Part shown: one piece after another, positions 24,834 through 33,875 of the stretch
Position numbering within the stretch: position 1 is the stretch's first letter
How the letters are laid out: each line of letters opens with the position of its first letter
Source of the DNA: Thermosyntropha lipolytica DSM 11003
Lineage (GTDB): Bacteria; Bacillota; Syntrophomonadia; Syntrophomonadales; Syntrophomonadaceae
Assembly (NCBI RefSeq): GCF_900129805.1
Contig: NZ_FQWY01000023.1
Span: 1-34,072 of the forward strand
Direction of reading: 5' to 3'
DNA length: 34,072 nucleotides
Notes under the pieces: model-generated
Database searches by the model: none
Told to the model about the DNA's origin: nothing
Seen by the model: only the letters and a program-made list of their open reading frames with translations
Translations under genes and position numbers: made by a program

Positions 24834-26033
24834 TTATTTACCCTGAGCCAATCTGTAAGTATCCCGGGCAATAACTAGCTCTTCATTGGTAGGAATTACA
24901 AATATTCTTACCTTGGAATCTTCAGCAGCTACATCTACTTCTTTTCCTCTTACTTTATTCTTTTCAGGGTCAATCTTGATGCCCAGATAATCTAAATCTT
25001 TGCATATATTTTCTCTTATATCCCAGCCGTTTTCCCCAACGCCGGCGGTAAATACCAGACAATCACAGCCGTTCAGTTTAGCAATATAATTGCCGATATA
25101 TCCTTTTACACGGTTATAATAAACTTCCAGGGCGATCTGGGCTCTGTAATTTCCGGACTTAGCAGCTTCCAGTATATCTCTCAGGTCATTGGACACTCCG
25201 GAAAGTCCCAGCATACCGCATTTTTTGTTGAAGTAATTATTAGCTTCCTTGGTATCCATACCCAGTTTTTCCATGAGATAGAATACTATAGCCGGGTCAA
25301 TGTCGCCACTGCGGGTACCCATTACCAGCCCTTCCAGAGGAGTAAAGCCCATGGTAGTATCGACAACTTTTCCATTCTTGATAGCCGCCATACTAGCTCC
25401 ATTTCCTAAATGCAGGGTTATTATCTTGCACTCCTCATAAGGTTTGCCCAGCATATCGGCAGCGCGATGCGATACATAATAGTGAGAAGTCCCATGGAAT
25501 CCATATCTTCTTACATGATATTTTTCATATACTTCATAAGGCAGAGCATAGAGATAATTAGCCGGTTCCATCGTCTGATGGAAAGCAGTATCAAAAACAG
25601 CTACATGCGGAACATTAGGCATTAAAGCCTGACATGCTTCAATCCCCATGAGGTTGGGAGGATTGTGCAGAGGAGCAATATCGAAACAATCCCGGATAAC
25701 CTTCTTAACATGGTCGTCAATAATAACCGATTGAGCAAAGCTTTCTCCACCATGTACTACCCGATGTCCTACCGCACCAATTTCATCCATGCTTTTGATT
25801 ACACCATACTCTTCATTAGTTAAAACTTCCAGAACCAGCCTCATGCCTTCCGTATGGTCAGGCAGATCTTTCTTGATCACTACTTCATCTTTGCCGGCCG
25901 GTTTATGCTCTAGAGTCGTTCCCGGAATACCTACCCGGTCTACCAACCCTTTAGCCAAAACTGTTTCCGTAGTCATATCAAATACCTGATATTTTATAGA
26001 TGAGCTACCTGCATTAACTACCAAAACCTTCAT
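24834..26033 (-). CDS. ackA: Acetate kinase
   Basis: A 399-residue ASKHA-fold kinase converting acetyl-phosphate and ADP to acetate and ATP, the substrate-level phosphorylation step of acetogenic fermentation. Motifs: VNAGSSSIKYQ at 5-15, VVHGGESF, DTAFHQTM, GFHGTSH, TMGFTPLEGLVMGTRSGD and FTAGVGENG. Length is the family norm. The ATG at 26033 has GGAGG upstream. It follows pta by 47 bp, so pta-ackA form one operon ended by a strong terminator. Confidence 0.97.
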   Translation of the reverse strand: MKVLVVNAGSSSIKYQVFDMTTETVLAKGLVDRVGIPGTTLEHKPAGKDEVVIKKDLPDHTEGMRLVLEVLTNEEYGVIKSMDEIGAVGHRVVHGGESFAQSVIIDDHVKKVIRDCFDIAPLHNPPNLMGIEACQALMPNVPHVAVFDTAFHQTMEPANYLYALPYEVYEKYHVRRYGFHGTSHYYVSHRAADMLGKPYEECKIITLHLGNGASMAAIKNGKVVDTTMGFTPLEGLVMGTRSGDIDPAIVFYLMEKLGMDTKEANNYFNKKCGMLGLSGVSNDLRDILEAAKSGNYRAQIALEVYYNRVKGYIGNYIAKLNGCDCLVFTAGVGENGWDIRENICKDLDYLGIKIDPEKNKVRGKEVDVAAEDSKVRIFVIPTNEELVIARDTYRLAQGK

Positions 26034-26080
26034 CTATTGTTTACCTCCTTAATTTATTTACTCTTCAATTTACTTAATAA

Positions 26081-27073
26081 TTAAGCCCTTACTGCGGTCA
26101 TGGCTACCACATTAACAATATCCTCTACGCTGCAGCCGCGGGAAAGGTCATTAACCGGCTTGGCCATACCCTGAAGGATAGGTCCAATAGCTTCCGCTTT
26201 TGCCAGCCTTTGTACCAGCTTATAGCCTATATTACCAGCTTGCAGGTCAGGGAATATAAGTATATTACACTGTCCGGCTACGGGACTTCCCGGAGCTTTA
26301 GAAGCGCCAACCTTGGGAACCAGAGCAGCATCAGCCTGCAGTTCTCCATCAATCTTCAGTTCCGGGAATTTTTCCTTGGCTATCTGGGTAGCTTTGACTA
26401 CCTTATCCACTACTTCATGGCTGGCACTGCCTTTGGTGGAGAAAGAAAGCATACCGATCTTCGGATCATCAATACCACAGAGTTCAACCGCCGTGTTTAC
26501 GGAAGCCTTGGCAAAATCTGCCAGCTGTTCAGCTGTAGGCACAGGTGTTACTGCACAGTCGGCAAAAACAAAAATACCATTATGTCCGTATTCACAGTCA
26601 GGAACAATCATGATAAAAGCTCCGGAAACAGCAGAAATGCCAGGTTGGGTTTTAATAATCTGGAGAGCAGGTCTTAAAACATTTCCGGTAGTATTTTCGG
26701 CACCGGCTACTTCGCCGTCAGCCTGTCCCATCTTAACCATCATCGAAGCAAAATACAGAGGATTAAGCATAGATTCTTTAGCCTTGTCCAGATCTACACC
26801 CTTGTCTTTGCGCATTTCATAAAATGCCTGTACATAATCATCAAAATAAGGTGCTTTTACAGGGTTAACAATTTCCGCACCGGAAATGTCAGCACCAATC
26901 TGACTGGCCTTAGCCCTTATTTCCCCTTCATCCCCCAAGAGTATCGGCCTGGCAATCTTGTTGTCCACAATCGGCTTAATAGCCATAAGGGTGCGTTCTT
27001 CCAAACCTTCAGGAAGAACGATGGTTTTCTGCTTCTTAGCCGCTTTTTCCCTGATTTGCGCGAGCAAACTCAT
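26081..27073 (-). CDS. pta: Phosphate acetyltransferase
   Basis: A 330-residue single-domain Pta that interconverts acetyl-CoA and acetyl-phosphate. Marks are KTIVLPEGLEERTL at 16-29, MVKMGQADGEVAGAENTTGNVLRPALQII in the middle, GISAVSGAFIMIVPD, and SAGNIGYKLVQRLA-like DLQAGNIGYKLVQRLA near the C-terminus. It lacks the N-terminal regulatory domains of long enterobacterial Pta. The ATG at 27073 has GGGAGG upstream. It is divergent from tmcAL, with a 20-bp inverted repeat in its leader suggesting specific regulation. Confidence 0.96.
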   Translation of the reverse strand: MSLLAQIREKAAKKQKTIVLPEGLEERTLMAIKPIVDNKIARPILLGDEGEIRAKASQIGADISGAEIVNPVKAPYFDDYVQAFYEMRKDKGVDLDKAKESMLNPLYFASMMVKMGQADGEVAGAENTTGNVLRPALQIIKTQPGISAVSGAFIMIVPDCEYGHNGIFVFADCAVTPVPTAEQLADFAKASVNTAVELCGIDDPKIGMLSFSTKGSASHEVVDKVVKATQIAKEKFPELKIDGELQADAALVPKVGASKAPGSPVAGQCNILIFPDLQAGNIGYKLVQRLAKAEAIGPILQGMAKPVNDLSRGCSVEDIVNVVAMTAVRA

Positions 27074-27105
27074 CCCTTCAACCTCCCTTACTTTTTTCCA
27101 TCACC

Positions 27106-27125
27106 GAAACATGTGTACATGTTTC
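27106..27125. promoter_or_regulatory. Inverted repeat in the pta leader, putative operator
   Basis: A perfect 8-bp inverted repeat GAAACATG-TGTA-CATGTTTC lies 33 bp before the pta start codon. A weak promoter is visible just upstream on the minus strand: TTGCCA at 27158-27163 with TAAAAT at 27133-27138 (19-base spacer) or GATAAA at 27135-27140 (17-base spacer). That would place the repeat at the transcription start, a typical repressor position. The regulator is unknown. Confidence 0.5.
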
Positions 27126-27204
27126 ACATTTTATTTTATCATAAATTAATGAGATATTGGCAATATTTATATCGGCTATAAAAATAACCTGTGAGGTAAA
27201 AAAT

Positions 27205-28452
27205 ATGTCGGTTTTAGGCATAATTGTTGAATATAACCCCTTTCACAACGGACATCTGCATCTCATTAAAGAAGCCACAAAAAAAGAAAATTTCCAGGGG
27301 ATAATTTGTGTCATGAGCGGCAACTTCTTGCAGCGGGGCGAACCAGCCTTATGCCACAAATGGGCAAGAGCGGAAATGGCATTGGCCGCTGGAGCTGACC
27401 TTATTATAGAGCTTCCCTTTTGTTTTGCCGTAAGAAGTGCCTACTACTTTGCCCGGGGGGGAGTAAGCCTTCTTGCCTCTACCGGCATCGTAAGCCATAT
27501 CGCCTTCGGCAGTGAAAGCGGCGATCTGGAAAAGCTTAATACCCTGGCCGATTACTGGCAGGAAGAAACGCCTCTCTTTAAATCCCGGCTCAAGCATTAT
27601 CTGGACCAGGGACTTAATTTTCCTGCCGCACGTTCCCGCGCCCTGGAAGACATCCTGGATGAACAGGAAGACCTTAAAGATTTTATCAAAAATCCTAATG
27701 ACATACTAGGGGTAGAATATCTGCGCAATATAAAAGAAAAAAAGCTTGATATAAAGCCTATCGTCATAAAACGTACCGGGAGCGGCTATCACAGTACCGA
27801 ACTCGGTAAAATTGCCAGTGCAACTGCTATCCGCCAGGCTTTAAAAAACAACCTTCCCCTATCCCGGATAAAAGAGTCTCTACCTGAAACCAGCTTTAAA
27901 ATTCTCAAAACAGAAATAGAAAAAGGATATGCTCCCGTATTCGAAGAAGAACTGGGAAACCTTATACTGTTTAAACTGCGCACCATGCCAGAAAAAGACT
28001 TAATAAACATATATGAAATAAAAGAAGGCCTGGAAGGAAGATTTAAAAAAGCCGCTTTTAAGAGTGCCGATATTGAAGAGCTCAGACAAAACATAAAAAC
28101 CAAGCGTTACAGCATGACCCGTATAAACCGCACCCTGCTTTATGCCCTTTTCGATTTTACCTGGAAACAGGCCCAGCTTTTTGACGAATACGGCCCCCAG
28201 TATATAAGGATATTAGGGTTTTCAGAAACCGGACAGAAGCTGCTTAAAAAAATAAAGAAAACTTCACCCCTGCCTGTAATAAGCCGCGGCAGTGAAGTAA
28301 AAAAAGCGCTTACCAAAAGCGAAAACCCGGTTTTGCGGGAAATGCTGAGCCTGGATGTAAAAGCCGGCAACATCTACAGCCTGCTCTATCCCCGTATAAA
28401 CCTGCGCCAGGGCGGGCAGGATTTTACCGCAGAGGTGGTGAGAAAGGGGTAA
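27205..28452 (+). CDS. tmcAL: tRNA(Met) cytidine acetate ligase
   Basis: A 415-residue nucleotidyltransferase-fold enzyme (formerly YlbM) that uses acetate and ATP to acetylate the wobble cytidine of elongator tRNA-Met. The N-terminal IVEYNPFHNGH carries the HxGH nucleotide-binding motif; MSGNFLQRGEPALCHKWARAEMAL and DLIIELPFCFAVRSAYYFARGGV are family hallmarks. The start ATG at 27205 has GAGGT upstream; the open frame before it (from 27157) is not used because family homology begins at VLGIIVEYN. It is divergent from pta, whose operon produces the acetate it consumes. Expected length for the family. Confidence 0.94.
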   Translation: MSVLGIIVEYNPFHNGHLHLIKEATKKENFQGIICVMSGNFLQRGEPALCHKWARAEMALAAGADLIIELPFCFAVRSAYYFARGGVSLLASTGIVSHIAFGSESGDLEKLNTLADYWQEETPLFKSRLKHYLDQGLNFPAARSRALEDILDEQEDLKDFIKNPNDILGVEYLRNIKEKKLDIKPIVIKRTGSGYHSTELGKIASATAIRQALKNNLPLSRIKESLPETSFKILKTEIEKGYAPVFEEELGNLILFKLRTMPEKDLINIYEIKEGLEGRFKKAAFKSADIEELRQNIKTKRYSMTRINRTLLYALFDFTWKQAQLFDEYGPQYIRILGFSETGQKLLKKIKKTSPLPVISRGSEVKKALTKSENPVLREMLSLDVKAGNIYSLLYPRINLRQGGQDFTAEVVRKG

Positions 28453-28959
28453 AATCTATTCGGCTGCGGCCGGTATTTTTTACCCGCTTATCATTCCCCC
28501 AATCGTTTCTATTTGCATAAGGTCATGGTTAAATAATGTAAAACAATAAACCTGTTATAATTCCTTACTTACACCTTGTTAATCTACTTTCCCACTTTCT
28601 TATTCCCAGCTTATCCTCCATAATCTGTACCTATTAACCCATCTACTATTCTCTATACTGTATAAAAGCAAATACAGCCCGTAATGCCAGTGAAGTTAAA
28701 ATCTAAAAACAATTTTGGCCATAATTTAAAATTATGACACGCGATAAAAAATCTGTATAAAAAAATTGCGAAAAAATCTTAAATTTTCAGCAGTTATTTA
28801 CATATATAAGCGGCAAAAATTTTCTTCCCAGGATTATAGGTATATAGATAAAAATACAGGAGGTGGTACCATATTATATGATCTGAAGTAAGATAGGTGT
28901 CTAATAAAAAATAAGTACAGCTTAATAGTTTAAACCTAGTTAAAAAGGAGGAAAGCAAA
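28453..28959. other. 507-bp AT-rich intergenic region without a recognised gene
   Basis: No ORF, tRNA or known RNA element is recognisable. Directly after tmcAL, GGTAAAA and TTTTTTACC around a GC-rich centre could form an imperfect terminator. An odd palindrome CATAATTT-A-AAATTATG lies at 28720-28736. A ribosome-site-like AGGAGGTGG (28858-28866) has no ORF behind it. The last 20 bases hold the AAAAAGGAGG of the next gene. It marks the change from conserved housekeeping to accessory DNA. Confidence 0.6.
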
Positions 28960-29718
28960 ATGGACTATGTGAAATACAATTTACCTTTATTATCTTCTGT
29001 TCTTAACATAGGATATAACCATCGTTTAGATGTTTACACCGATAGTTTCGATGAGAATAAACTTCATAAAGCTTTGAAAATAGCACAGCAGGAAGGTTAT
29101 ATCATAAATTACAAAATAGACAAGTCTTACAATTTTTGGTGTATTACCCTGGAACTCAATTATGACCTCATTTATGAGGAATTATTCAAAGGAATTATTG
29201 ACTTTTTCATCATACATGGTGAAAAACATAATTTCGTAAAAGCCAGGCCAGCCAATTTTAATATTAATAAAGAAAAGCTGGGGACTCCTCTATTAGAAAT
29301 AAGTCCCGATATACAAATACCGCTTAGCCCCTTGAATATCGCATGGGGACGCACATCTGCTTTTAAAGTGGTAGTAATTTTGGAAGGAAATATGTCAAAG
29401 ATTAAAGAACTTATAAAATACGCTGACCGGGAAGGTATCGCTGATATTATAACACCCAAAGAAAACGGTATAGAAATTGTTGATTCCCAACATCCTCTAT
29501 TTCCGTATTTAGACAAAAAGGATAGATTTTTAGCATCTGATTACAATAATGACAGTCTGTGTGTGACATTCCAGGTAGATGATAATGTATTAATTAAGAA
29601 GATCAACAAATATATAATTTCCGGTATTAACATATTACCGGATGTAAAATTTTTCGCTGCAGAGGAAATAGAGCCAGATATAGAAGAAATAGTGATAGAG
29701 GAAATAGAGACAGAGTAA
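28960..29718 (+). CDS. Hypothetical protein, possible two-repeat alpha/beta fold
   Basis: A 252-residue protein of a family I do not recognise. The ATG has a strong AAAAAGGAGG site nine bases upstream, and the codon pattern is coding-like throughout. Two parts have the same pattern of beta strand, helix, short loop: residues about 22-50 (LDVYTDSFDENKLHKALKIA) and about 133-162 (FKVVVILEGNMSKIKELIKYA), suggesting an internal duplication. There is no signal peptide or membrane segment, and the C-terminus is a very acidic tail rich in Glu and Ile. It stands alone, convergent with the helicase-nuclease gene, after a 507-bp gap. Function unknown; a partner in an accessory system is possible. Confidence 0.82.
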   Translation: MDYVKYNLPLLSSVLNIGYNHRLDVYTDSFDENKLHKALKIAQQEGYIINYKIDKSYNFWCITLELNYDLIYEELFKGIIDFFIIHGEKHNFVKARPANFNINKEKLGTPLLEISPDIQIPLSPLNIAWGRTSAFKVVVILEGNMSKIKELIKYADREGIADIITPKENGIEIVDSQHPLFPYLDKKDRFLASDYNNDSLCVTFQVDDNVLIKKINKYIISGINILPDVKFFAAEEIEPDIEEIVIEEIETE

Positions 29719-29752
29719 ATAAAATAGAAAAAAACCTAAATTAGCGCATCCC

Positions 29753-29780
29753 CTCTCCCCGTCAAAAGAGCCGGGGAGAG
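29753..29780. repeat. GC-rich inverted repeat between convergent genes
   Basis: A perfect 9-bp inverted repeat, CTCTCCCCG paired with CGGGGAGAG, around a 10-base spacer in otherwise AT-rich DNA, 35 bp after the hypothetical gene. No T-tract follows on the plus strand, so it is a weak terminator or a small dispersed palindrome. Confidence 0.6.
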
Positions 29781-29952
29781 CGAAATATTCAGCATAAACT
29801 TGAACTGCACAAATTATAGAAAAACAGCTACCCTAAAGGCCTTTTATATAACAAGTTATCCCCAAAATACAAATCATAAAAACCATTTAGCTTCCAGCTA
29901 AAAAGCTAATTGAGTATAGTTATTCAATAATAAAGGACCAGGGCGATAGTAC

Positions 29953-29988
29953 AAAAAAGCAGCAGGTATTTAACCACTAATACCTGCT
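29953..29988 (-). terminator. Rho-independent terminator of the helicase-nuclease gene
   Basis: A 10-bp perfect stem, AGCAGGTATT (29961-29970) paired with AATACCTGCT (29979-29988), with an 8-base loop and T6 on the minus strand. It is 25 bp beyond the stop codon of the helicase gene at 30013. Confidence 0.9.
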
Positions 29989-30012
29989 ACTCCAACTATT
30001 GACAAAGAACCT

Positions 30013-33000
30013 TTATTTAAAAAGAGTGCTGATAATTTCACTTATTTTTACAGAATCTATGCCTTTTTCCTCTTTTAAATCATCTTCAGTTATTATAAGG
30101 TTACCGCCATCTTCAACTCTGGTTATATTATTCAGCTTGTATAATTTTTCTTTATTTTTCCAATTCTTCCTATATGAATCATTACTAAGCATCCCTAAAT
30201 GCTCCCAATAATATTCCTTAGTAGCACCATCTTTGTGAATAATAATAGTAAAATCAGGTTTTACAATTTTCCTCTCCCCGTTTTCATCATATAATACTAA
30301 CTCTTTTTCATATTTATATTCTATGTTATTTTTATACAGGATATTGGCTATGATAACTTCCGATTTGGATCTTACAAGCTCCCCTTTTTCTGTACGATGA
30401 ATAAGGGGTTCTTCTTTATATTCAGCACGCTCATAACCCTGAAAATCATCATTATAATCAATTAATATCAAACATGGCGAAGAAAAAAGGTTAGTTATTC
30501 TTTTATCTATTGCACTATTGCGCTTAATCTTGTCTATGTTTTCACATAATGAATCTTTTAAACTTTTCTCAATAAAAATTGTTAAATTTTCTTCATGTCT
30601 TGTCAAAGCAGTATAAATTAATTCCTTGTACAACCATGATTTCGGCAAAATCAAAAATACCTTTTCGAACTGACTTCCCTGAGCTTTGTGTACCGTCAAA
30701 GCATAGGCTAAATCCAGGCACTCCTTAATGTCAAGTTTATCTTTTTTCTTATTTTCATAATAATAAACATTACCCGGTTGAGAAATAAAATTTGCAGTAA
30801 TATTTCGATTTTTGTCCTCTGTGTTAACAAATGTAATAAGACCAATTTCACCATTGGCAATAAAATATTTTTTATCATAATACTTATTTTGTATATTTAT
30901 AACCTTATCCCCAAAAAAATATTTAAATTCATTATTTTCATCGCTAATTGAATAATTATTTTTTTCATTGTAGTATTCCTTTTGTATGAATTTATTTATC
31001 TCAAAAACCCCTTCGAATCCAAAATTTTTTGGGGTTAAAATTTGCCAGCTTTCAGCTTTATTTTTTTCAAGCTTTCTCTTATCATTAAAACCAAATGACT
31101 TTCTAAGACTCTCTCCATCTTTAATGCCTAAATCCTTTTCCAGCCGCTTTTTTATCTTGGCATAAAGCTCATTTTTATCTTCCCACCACTCTATGTTATC
31201 CTCTTTTAAGCTGCAATCCATACCATTAATTACGCTATTAGTCTTTTTCTCTGCCCCCCAGCTGAAGGTCCGAGCCAATTTTACCCATAAAGAATCCTCT
31301 GCCTGTCTGTGCTGTACAGTAAGTTCTCCATAGCACTTTTTTTGATTGTCTTCATTTTCTAAATATCGAATAATATCAACGAAAGGCTTTCCAGGACCAA
31401 TTGGAGGAAGCTGTCCGGGATCACCCACCAGAATTATCCTTTTGGCATTGCTTACTGTCTCTATTACTGCAGCCAGCATTTCTTCAGTCAGCATGGAAGC
31501 TTCATCGATCACTACATTATCATAATCACTAGTTTCTTCTTTTTTCCCTTTAACCTTATAAGGATTTTTTCTGTCAGGCCAAAATCTTTCTCTATCATTT
31601 AAATATTCTGCAATATTAAAAACTGTAATATTATCAGATGAATCACTATCTTTTAATTTTTCCTTTAAAACTACCTTTGCCTTGCCTGTAGGTGTTAAAA
31701 ACAGTATTTTCCCCTTTTCTTCCTTAGTTATGTAATCATGCAAAGCCTTCAGCAGAGTAGTCTTTCCCGTACCTGCCGGTCCAATCAAAACAAAAATAGG
31801 AAAGCGGATCATATTATCCAATGCACTCACTTTTTCATCTCGACTTTCTTTCTCTTTGGGATCCCCATTTTTATTTTCCCCAAGCATTCTGTTCAATACA
31901 CTATGCCAGTAATTTTCGTCAACTTTTACTTGTTCTGATATGGTTTTCCCTTTTCTTTTTTCAATCTCTTCGCGGATAATTTCTCCAGCCCGATATAATC
32001 TATCAAGCTGATAGGCTTCTTTCTTAATTTTTCCTATGAATACATCAACAACTTTAATTTCATCCCCAAATTCCAGATTTTTCAGGGTATAATCATTTAA
32101 AGATATAGGATCCTCGTCACTATTTTTAAATTTTTTAATCTTTTCTTTAATCCCATCAACTGGCATCAGAGTATGGCCTTTTTCCGCCTCTTCTTCAAGC
32201 GTTTTAATAATAAAGGCTCTTATTCTTCTCTTATCTGAAATATCACTTACTGCTGATGGTCCAGGCAATGGAAATTTTTTTCTGATGTTTGTGGGAGGGA
32301 AAATTCCCCGGTCAACCCTTTCCAAATCAATATTATTTTTAACCCAATCTCTCGTTTTTTCATAAATAAGGTAAGGATTGCTTAGCATCTCTTTATGATC
32401 TTTTTTCTTAAATTTCTCGAATAAATATTTAACCTCTTCAACAGTAAGCTGCAATCTGCTTATCAATTTTAAAAATTCTTTGCTCTCATCATCCTTATCA
32501 ATATTCGTCCATTTTTGACATACCACATCTGTTATTTTTTCAGCCAATTCTTCCGGCAACAGATTTTTGGCCTGATCCGGCTGTTTAAAGATTTTATCTA
32601 CATAATCCCAGGGATCTTCATCTTCTTTAATATTGGCTTTTATTTCTTCAGCAATTAAAACCCCCAGCTTTAAACCCAAAGCTCCTTCCAGCACAGCTCC
32701 CAATCCAGGATAAACTCCTCTTTTCTGCCAAAGTTCGCCTAATCTATCATTAATCCATTTTAAGACATTTTCTCCATATCGCTCTTTCCATTCTTTAGCA
32801 TAAGCTTCTGCATCTATTACCGCATTCTTGCAGCTTAATAAAACTTCAATTGCCGTATCATCGGATACATGCTCGCATACATAACTAAACTCTTCATCAT
32901 AATTAGGGGCATAAACAATATAATTTTCCAAATCTTCTTCTTTGATTTTTTTTAAAAATTCTTCCCTGCATGTTATATAAGGCAAAATAAAGCCGTCCTG

Positions 33001-33648
33001 GTAATCTCCTCGTATAGAATGTTGAATAAAATTGGCATCATAGGGATAATTTCCATTGCTATCTGCCTCAGCCTGAATAACTTCCAGTACCCTGCCTATA
33101 CCCACAACCATAATAGAACCTTTACTGCTACTTTCAGGAAATCCTATTTTTTTATCCGCTCGTGTATAAAATATGCACAGGGATTCTTTACTTCTTATTT
33201 CTGAAAAGAATAGTTCATTGACCCTCTCTCTATTAATTTTTATTTTACGCCCTTCTTTTTGAATAGCTCCCTTATCCTTCAGGTAGTCCCATTTTTTATT
33301 TGTATCTGATTTATTCCATCCCCATCTAAAAGGATATACCGCTGCCGAATAAGGCGGATGCTGAACTGTAACTGTAAATGTGGTTTTTTCATTATATTCA
33401 TAATATTCATAGCTGTACTGAAACTTTTTATCAGCTAAAAAAGCCCCTCTCTTATGGATACATTCTGTATATTTTTTATTATCTTTAATCACATTTCCCC
33501 AATCATTTTTACTGTCTTCACATTTGCATTTTTCTTTTTCACTGCAACAATAATTTTCCGCAGGATTTTTACATACTGTACCATTCCATCCATTATCATG
33601 CCAGTGAACTCTTATTGATAAATGCTTTGGCTTTAAATTTTTACTCAC
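30013..33648 (-). CDS. SF1B (RecD-like) helicase fused to a C-terminal PD-(D/E)XK nuclease
   Basis: A 1211-residue protein. Residues 1-90 are rich in Cys and aromatics (VHWHDNGWNGTVCKNP, then C26, C34, C35, C41, C43, C63) and could bind metal. A long helical, charged middle (about 230-600) precedes an SF1 helicase core: Walker A GPAGTGKT 623-630, DEAS 715-718, GDPGQLPP 742-749, QHRQ 779-782, VHKAQGSQ 986-993, YTALTR 1012-1017. The C-terminus has E1097 in SKSEV, D1132 in KPDF and E1149 in WEHLG, the layout of a PD-(D/E)XK nuclease. The start is a GTG at 33648 after GGAGGGGG; two TATAAT-like boxes lie at 33684-33698. Codon use is more AT-rich than the left part of the window. Such architecture suits phage defence or DNA processing; it is not the RecBCD RecD subunit. 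Function inferred. Confidence 0.9.
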   Translation of the reverse strand: MSKNLKPKHLSIRVHWHDNGWNGTVCKNPAENYCCSEKEKCKCEDSKNDWGNVIKDNKKYTECIHKRGAFLADKKFQYSYEYYEYNEKTTFTVTVQHPPYSAAVYPFRWGWNKSDTNKKWDYLKDKGAIQKEGRKIKINRERVNELFFSEIRSKESLCIFYTRADKKIGFPESSSKGSIMVVGIGRVLEVIQAEADSNGNYPYDANFIQHSIRGDYQDGFILPYITCREEFLKKIKEEDLENYIVYAPNYDEEFSYVCEHVSDDTAIEVLLSCKNAVIDAEAYAKEWKERYGENVLKWINDRLGELWQKRGVYPGLGAVLEGALGLKLGVLIAEEIKANIKEDEDPWDYVDKIFKQPDQAKNLLPEELAEKITDVVCQKWTNIDKDDESKEFLKLISRLQLTVEEVKYLFEKFKKKDHKEMLSNPYLIYEKTRDWVKNNIDLERVDRGIFPPTNIRKKFPLPGPSAVSDISDKRRIRAFIIKTLEEEAEKGHTLMPVDGIKEKIKKFKNSDEDPISLNDYTLKNLEFGDEIKVVDVFIGKIKKEAYQLDRLYRAGEIIREEIEKRKGKTISEQVKVDENYWHSVLNRMLGENKNGDPKEKESRDEKVSALDNMIRFPIFVLIGPAGTGKTTLLKALHDYITKEEKGKILFLTPTGKAKVVLKEKLKDSDSSDNITVFNIAEYLNDRERFWPDRKNPYKVKGKKEETSDYDNVVIDEASMLTEEMLAAVIETVSNAKRIILVGDPGQLPPIGPGKPFVDIIRYLENEDNQKKCYGELTVQHRQAEDSLWVKLARTFSWGAEKKTNSVINGMDCSLKEDNIEWWEDKNELYAKIKKRLEKDLGIKDGESLRKSFGFNDKRKLEKNKAESWQILTPKNFGFEGVFEINKFIQKEYYNEKNNYSISDENNEFKYFFGDKVINIQNKYYDKKYFIANGEIGLITFVNTEDKNRNITANFISQPGNVYYYENKKKDKLDIKECLDLAYALTVHKAQGSQFEKVFLILPKSWLYKELIYTALTRHEENLTIFIEKSLKDSLCENIDKIKRNSAIDKRITNLFSSPCLILIDYNDDFQGYERAEYKEEPLIHRTEKGELVRSKSEVIIANILYKNNIEYKYEKELVLYDENGERKIVKPDFTIIIHKDGATKEYYWEHLGMLSNDSYRKNWKNKEKLYKLNNITRVEDGGNLIITEDDLKEEKGIDSVKISEIISTLFK

Positions 33649-33875
33649 AAAAGTCCCCCTCCATTTACTTTATTATTGAAAAGATTATAAAGATTATAAT
33701 AGAAATGATAATTCGCCAATATATGCCAGAATCCTTTACAAAAAATATTAAATTCGTGTGATAAGTTCATAATTTCCTTATATCATTTACTCAAGTTTCG
33801 CATCCAGAAAACCCTGCTCAAACAGCAATAAATCGGGGGTAACTGAGCAAAAAAATTGTTGTTGACAACAAAAAA

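Noticed and set aside
28720-28736. Odd palindrome CATAATTT-A-AAATTATG as an operator
   Set aside because: It is purely AT-type in AT-rich DNA, no promoter is visible near it, and such palindromes arise by chance.
28858-28890. Strong ribosome-site-like AGGAGGTGG followed by a possible small peptide
   Set aside because: The nearest start options reach a stop codon within a few codons; no coding sequence can be supported.
30013-33648. RecD subunit of RecBCD or plain RecD2
   Set aside because: No recB/recC nearby; the length, Cys-rich N-terminus and C-terminal nuclease motif differ from both.
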